Assembly: GCA_937883755.1 (NCBI GenBank)
Contig: CAKZYA010000060.1
Span: 124,001 to 188,000 of the forward strand
Direction of reading: 5' to 3'
Source of the DNA: an uncultured Flammeovirgaceae bacterium
GTDB lineage: Bacteria > Bacteroidota > Bacteroidia > Cytophagales > Cyclobacteriaceae
DNA: 64,000 nucleotides
The notes beneath the pieces are model-generated. The model searched no databases. It was given only the letters and a program-made list of their open reading frames with translations, and was not told the origin of the DNA. How positions within the stretch are numbered: position 1 is the stretch's first letter; every line of letters starts with the position of its first letter. Below, piece by piece: positions 63,253 to 64,000 of this stretch. The translations under genes were made by a program, and so were the position numbers.

Positions 63253-64000
63253 TAATAGGTCGTTTAGAACGAGGGTGACAGTCGGTGATGATTTGCCGTA
63301 AATAGTCTCGATCTAAGTGGGTATAAATTTCGGTAGTGGTAATAGAAACGTGACCTAGCATATCTTGCACTGCTCGTAAATTCGCGCCACCTTCTACCAA
63401 ATGAGTGGCGAAAGAATGTCGGAAAGTATGCGGGCTTACCTTTTTGGTAATTCCAGCTCGATCAGCAGCATCCCGAACAATATTAAAGATCATGACCCGG
63501 CTCAGCTTACTGCCCCGCCGATTCAGAAATAGATAATTTTCCTGACCGGGTTCTATATCCAAGTGTCGACGCACATGTTCGGTATATATTTTAATGTATT
63601 TCAGTGCATCCTGACCTACTGGAACAATACGTTCTTTGTTGCCTTTTCCGATGATACGAATGAATCCTACATCAGTATAGAGGTTGCTGATACGAAGTTC
63701 AGTCAGCTCGGTCACTCGCATCCCCGAGCTGTATAGAGTCTCAATAATCGCGCGGTTTCGGATGCCTTCATCTGTAGACATATCTACTGCGTCCAGAATC
63801 TGCTCAATTTCAGGGAACGATAAAGTATCAGGTAGCTTTCGGTCAATTTTTGGCCCTTCTAGTAGTAGCGATGGATCTTTATCAATCAAATCTCGGTACA
63901 ATAAAAACTTATAGAATGCTTTTACGCCAGCCAGGATTCGTGCCTGGGATGCTGGGGTCATTCCCAGATTATAAATGTACTCCAGGAAGACTAGTAAATG
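63233..64000 (-). CDS. xerD: Site-specific tyrosine recombinase XerD, 5' end outside the window
   Basis: The frame stays open beyond the right edge (codons for HLLVFLEYIYNLG precede the methionine at 63961), so the true start is outside. The visible 255 residues hold the core-binding end and the catalytic domain. Active-site residues are arginine in SSGMRVTELTELRI, HTFRHSFATHLVEGGANLRA (HxxR), LGHVSITTTEIYTHLD (His and nucleophile Tyr). XerD with XerC resolves chromosome dimers at dif; no dif site was seen here. A C-terminal tail KRPIIMNNDE extends past the family end. Confidence 0.93.
   Translation of the reverse strand, partial: HLLVFLEYIYNLGMTPASQARILAGVKAFYKFLLYRDLIDKDPSLLLEGPKIDRKLPDTLSFPEIEQILDAVDMSTDEGIRNRAIIETLYSSGMRVTELTELRISNLYTDVGFIRIIGKGNKERIVPVGQDALKYIKIYTEHVRRHLDIEPGQENYLFLNRRGSKLSRVMIFNIVRDAADRAGITKKVSPHTFRHSFATHLVEGGANLRAVQDMLGHVSITTTEIYTHLDRDYLRQIITDCHPRSKRPIIMNNDE

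Noticed and set aside
63233-64000. The recombinase gene as an integrase of a mobile island
   Set aside because: Its sequence and single-copy housekeeping context (pyrD, rsmE) fit the chromosomal XerD; no attachment site or island cargo is adjacent.

Overview
The window is a chromosomal segment of a Bacteroidota bacterium, most likely a Cytophagales-type marine or environmental relative. The evidence is a bacillithiol gene (bshB1), type IX secretion components (PorP/SprF, a PorE-like OmpA protein, a gliding-motility-type C-terminal sorting domain), a TAnnTTTG-type promoter, and many tandem MacB/FtsX-like permeases with PadR regulators. No plasmid, phage, transposase or CRISPR signal was seen.

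Layout. (1) 1-9340: end of bshB1, tatA, an MBL-fold hydrolase, a TIR-domain protein, L-serine dehydratase, and a three-gene operon with a cytochrome-c/DUF1592-type protein, a Tat-exported DUF1552 protein and a membrane cytochrome/LRR protein. A secreted retropepsin-like protein follows. (2) 9590-44183: about 34 kb holding three head-to-tail PadR-permease operons on the minus strand. Operon A has PadR and one permease. Operon B has PadR, seven full-length permeases, one mini-permease and a terminal orphan prefix fragment. Operon C has PadR and four permeases. In total there are 12 full-length permeases of 864-893 residues, and no ABC ATPase, membrane-fusion protein or outer-membrane channel is encoded among them. 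(3) 44378-46996: the feoA-feoB-Cys-rich iron uptake operon. (4) 47179-53671: a T9SS-linked cluster (CHU_C-type protein, PorP/SprF, PorE-like, S74 tail-fibre-like protein). (5) 53639-64000: housekeeping and envelope genes (beta-barrel candidate, M19 dipeptidase, gamma-carbonic anhydrase, LVIVD/DUF4114 lipoprotein, SMP-30, tRNA-Leu(GAG), enoyl-CoA hydratase, NTF2-like protein, an unknown secreted protein, rsmE, pyrD, and xerD running off the end).

The most unusual signal is the permease array. Each operon uses its own class of about 75-residue cytoplasmic N-terminal 'prefix', shared by every permease of that operon. The permease bodies behind the prefix belong to classes that cross operon borders: the single body of operon A is nearly the same as one in operon B. 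The prefix therefore follows the operon and its PadR, not the transporter body. Every prefix ends at an invariant methionine at residue 76-83, the probable ancestral start of an unprefixed permease. Most gene junctions are the same 8-base stop/start overlap, and operons A and B share paired direct repeats about 100 bases upstream of their PadR start codons, whereas operon C has a different palindrome in that place. The array looks like a paralogue factory built by recombination at conserved seams; its substrate and energy source cannot be read from the sequence.
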